Source: Leishmania martiniquensis
Lineage: Eukaryota; Euglenozoa; Kinetoplastea; Trypanosomatida; Trypanosomatidae
Direction: 5' to 3'
Length of the DNA: 64,000 nucleotides
Assembly (NCBI RefSeq): GCF_017916325.1
Contig: NC_090171.1
Coordinates: 1,601,501-1,665,500 of the forward strand
Shown here: one piece after another, positions 60,701-64,000 of the stretch
Position numbering within the stretch: position 1 is the first letter of the stretch
Layout: every line of letters starts with the position of its first letter
Program-made: the position numbers and the translations under genes
The notes under the pieces: generated by a model
The model's database searches: none
What the model saw: only the letters and a program-made list of their open reading frames with translations
What the model was told of the DNA's origin: nothing

Positions 60701-63700
60701 CTTTTTTTGACAAACCTCCCCCCTCTCTCTCTTTCGCTTACTGTGATCTCTCTCTCCCGCCGTATGTGCGTGTGCGTTCCCCCCTTTTTACCTCTTCGTT
60801 GAGTGCGCTTGTTCCTCTTTTTGTTGTCGCTTTTTCCTTTTAAGTGCCGCCTCTGTGTGGCGTATGTAGCGGTTTCTCTGTATAAAAGTGTCCTTCTCCT
60901 TTTCTCTGTCTCTCTCGTGTTTTTCTTCGTTTGCTTGTCGCCCTTCGTGGCCCCTTTTTTTAATGGCGTGGGCGTGCTTTGCTGTGACGTCTCACGCTTC
61001 GGGTTTCTATGGATCCCTTCCTGGGATCTTTTTCTTCTTCTCAGAGTGATTTTTGCTCTTCACGTCGTCTCCTTTCACTAATTGACACGCTTTCCGCTCC
61101 TCTCCTCTTCGTGTGGTGCTTCTCCCTTTCTTGTACGCGGCTACGATACGCACACCCTCATACAAGTAAGCACGCATAAACGCGCACGCAAGCGCTCTTT
61201 TTTTTCTTCTCTTTCGCATTGCTGTTCTCACGTCACCTTTTCTCTGCCTCTCACTCCCACCCTCTCTTCTCACGACTTCGACAGTTTTTTTTTATGTTTC
61301 CTTTCCGCTTTGCTTGACACGGCTCTCCGTCTCTCCACCGCCGTCTCTCACAATCTCTGCTCACACCTGTCGTTCTTGTTTTCCTTCTCTTCTCGGGCTT
61401 GCTGGAAGAGGCTTGATGAGGGGAATCACCAAAGAGGCATCTTCTCGCCTGCTTTCGGACGTGCAGTGTACCACAAAGAAGAAGATGTGGGATGGAGGAA
61501 CGAACAGAGAAAAAAAAGAGGGTATATTTTTGTTCACAGGAGTTGATTACGTGGATGGCTCGCACTCTTCCTCCCTCATGTCTCTCAGTGCTTTTGTCGC
61601 CTTTCGCTGATGTTTCGATTCGCATTTTTTTCTCTGTCTCTCTCTCTGTCTCCCTGTCTCTCTCTCTCTCGTCCGGCAGTTTCTTTGATTTGACAGTACT
61701 TCTTCCCAACGTACGTCTCTCACTCTTTCTCGGTAGGGGCGTGCACGCCTGTATGCGGCCATGCGTGCTTGAATAGGCGCCTCCTCAAAAGCACGATAAC
61801 ATACAAATGTGACGACAACACACCAGAAAGGAAATGATCGCCGATCGTTTTCGCATGCACAGCTTCCTGCCTTTTTTTTTGGCGGGGGGGCTTACGCGTC
61901 TTCTTTGGTCTGGCCCCGTGTATGTTTTACTTCACACACACGAAGCACGAAACGGTGCTAGAGATATTGTGCGCCTCCCCAGCAGGTACTTCTTTCCCCC
62001 TTTTTGTGACTTGTGATTCCTCTTTGAAACGCAGAGGAGGAGGAAGGGGGAGGGTAAAGAGGAGCCACTTACACGCCGCTCTCTCGTCTGCGCTACTTTT
62101 CATTTTTTTCTTTCGCTGAGCTTCCTTCTGTTCTCCTTAACACCTCTTTGACGTTTTGTAATGGCGTGAGTCCGCATATAGGCATCAGAGGTCTCTGATG
62201 CGCGACGATGGATATCTGCGCCTGGAATATCTTTTTCGCTTGCTTGCTCTGTATTTGTGTGCTTGGTTCTCCTACCTTTCACCCTGTCGAAGCACGTAGA
62301 GTGCTCACACACTCAAAGCTGCAGGTTGTGAAGGAAAAAAGGGTATTGGGGGTATGGGCGTTACCCAAAGGGAAAAAGAGAGATGAAACTGGACGCTCCG
62401 AATCGAAAGAGGTAAAGATTGCTCACCGTAAGCCACACATCACCGTAGATTTGGCGTATTTTTTTTTCCTGTTTTGAGTCTGCCCGGCTTCGGCTTCTAC
62501 CCAAAGGTCTCCCTCCCTCGCGCTATTTTTGCATCTTCGCAACCGATCGCGGTCCTTCGCTTTCTCTCGTTAGTTTCGTTTTTGCTCAGCTCCGTTGGGC
62601 TCCCCTCTTTCGATTGCCCCACGCCGACCACCCGATAGCAAAAAAAAGGCGCCACATCAGCCGAATCGACGAGTTGAGGAACAAAGTGAAAGAGCTGCGA
62701 AGAGTAAAAGCAATCATCTCTTCTCCCACCCTCTTTCCTCAGGCCACTTTCGCGCACGAACGATAGGAGCCAGGTCGGGATCCTTCCCTGAATACTCGCG
62801 ATTCATGGCCGAAAATGAACCTTTCTTTCATCCGCCCGGCAAGGAGCTCGCAGAAGTTTTTCCCAGAAAAAGAAAGAGTGCATCACCAACTGCCGCATGC
62901 AGTCTCCCCCTCCCACTTTGAGGCGATACCATCTCGTCGGCCTGCGTACTCTCGCCTCAACATTTCTGCCTCGACACTCCTCTCGTGTGCGTGTGTGTAC
63001 TTCGGTGTGCATCTCAGCTTCTAGGGTTGCCGAGGAGACTGCGTATGTATCCCTCTCGCCGCCAACTTTACTCGGCCTTCACATACTGAGAAAGAAAAAG
63101 AAAAGCAGCGAACACGACTTTACCGCCCACGAGAAGCTATAGTGGTGTTGGTGGTGGGTGAGGGAGGGGACATAAACTCAATGGTAGCATGTTTCTTTTT
63201 CTAAAATCTTTTTCCTGACTTCCTTCGCGATTCGCTTTCTCTCGCTCGCTCTTTTGCTTTCTGTCGTTGACTGAGCAACCCATGCAGTGTTTCTTTAGCA
63301 CTTTTTTCCCCACCTTTTCGTCGGTGCCATTTTCTCCTCTTCGTGTGTTCGCCTTTCATTTTTTTTCACCTTCCAGTGTGCCGCCGTCCTTTTTTTTTCC
63401 GTGTCTCCTCTCCCTCTCTCCTTTCTGTTCTGTAAGTGTATGCTTGGCCTCCTTTGTCTCCTTTTTTTTTGATGGACTGGAACCGGTGAGGGGCCTTCAC
63501 ACGTCTGGCAGCCGCGGCTCCAACCTTATAGTATCTGAGGAAGGGGCAGGATTCCAGGGAAGTCGTGCCGCCGCGATCATCCTTGCTTCGCGGGCAGGGG
63601 ACTTGGCTCCCTGTTGCCATCATCATCATTCGTAGATGACATGATCGCGCTCGATCTACGTTTCCATTTTTTTTTTCACTTCTTTCACCAAAGACAAGGG

Positions 63701-64000
63701 GCAACCGACACAAAGGCGGCTAACTGGCTTGGAAGAAAGGAGGTGGCGGGAGCAAGAAGGGCACACGGTCGCACCTGTACTCGGGTCAAGCCCCGAGAGG
63801 CAAGGCGCCTCTGCTCCCTCTCTCTTTCCTTTGCTTCCCGCCAACTGCTTTGCGTGGTACAAAGAGACTGAAAACTCTGCTGTGTCGACGGTACTGGTGG
63901 GCTCGGGTGGCGGGCGCCGTACGCGTCTCTCCATCTCTCCCTCATACTACACGGCTCCTCTGCCCCCGCCTTCTCTCATTTTCTCTGCCCTCGTTCTGCA

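Larger units (their letters stand above)
50483..64000. other. 13.5 kb with no convincing gene
   Basis: Almost the whole stretch is pyrimidine-rich on the + strand, with innumerable T and C runs. It looks like a very long 3' UTR or intergenic region, or the long 5' UTR of a gene beyond the window. Many open frames of 60-230 residues exist on both strands, but they consist of Ser/Leu/Phe/Pro (or, antisense, Glu/Lys/Arg) runs. Less biased islands occur at about 55550-56540, 60000-60340, 62640-62910 and 63480-63640. The first includes a 48-codon ATG frame at 56391-56537, and an 89-codon frame with a hydrophobic start lies at 62208-62477. Neither is convincing enough to list as a gene. Repeat copy D lies here in inverted orientation. 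Confidence 0.65.

Noticed and set aside
63400..64000. Start of a further gene at the right edge
   Set aside because: A short GC-rich stretch lies at 63480-63640, but no frame continues convincingly to the window end, so no gene could be supported.

Overview
The window looks like nuclear DNA of a trypanosomatid, most likely Leishmania or a close relative. The evidence is: intronless protein genes all on the + strand, long pyrimidine-rich spacers ending in AG dinucleotides that look like spliced-leader acceptors, GC-rich third codon positions, two amastin-like surface proteins, and a short interspersed repeat of SIDER type in the spacers. No promoter-like or strand-switch region is visible for the protein genes. 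The window therefore reads as part of one polycistronic unit transcribed left to right. Several long open frames in the spacers begin at GTG or TTG and run through pyrimidine tracts; I moved gene starts to the first ATG after a plausible splice acceptor.

Layout, left half: the 3' end or whole of an unrecognised 351-residue protein (16-1071); a small basic protein that may be mitoribosomal (1633-2184); two amastin-like four-helix membrane proteins (3090-3815 and 7273-7872), each followed by a 2.5-3.5 kb spacer; the RNA polymerase I subunit RPA12 (10366-10953); a coiled-coil protein with a polyglutamine run (11781-13757); a low-complexity, probably nuclear protein (14920-15876); a PTGR3/ZADH2-type oxidoreductase (16708-17727); the tunicamycin target UDP-GlcNAc:dolichol-phosphate GlcNAc-1-phosphotransferase (19869-21269); the GINS subunit Psf2 (22225-23271); an arrestin-fold protein (25039-27471); and the small-subunit processome protein Utp21/WDR36 (29968-32925).

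Layout, right half: a protein with TFxPxIN-type motifs (34332-36176), then an unusual 1.5 kb segment holding a minus-strand tRNA-Gln(CTG), a copy of the interspersed repeat and a decayed minus-strand reading frame. Next come a large leucine-rich-repeat protein with a lower-GC codon pattern (37728-40976), a WD40 protein of ASA1/GNB1L type (41752-43866), a 4.2 kb pyrimidine-rich spacer and a DYRK-like kinase with a large insert in its catalytic domain (48050-50482). The last 13.5 kb (50483-64000) has no convincing gene.

Four copies of the same repeat (2514-2885, 33417-33932, 36560-37040 and, inverted, 56652-57167) align without a single indel and with very few substitutions. The genes do not form one pathway. 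As usual in trypanosomatids, housekeeping functions (Pol I transcription, rRNA processing, replication, N-glycosylation, signalling) are simply co-transcribed and would be regulated after transcription, where the long spacers and repeats could matter. The least explained parts are the 36.4-37.5 kb segment, the composition shift at the LRR gene and the gene-free 13.5 kb.
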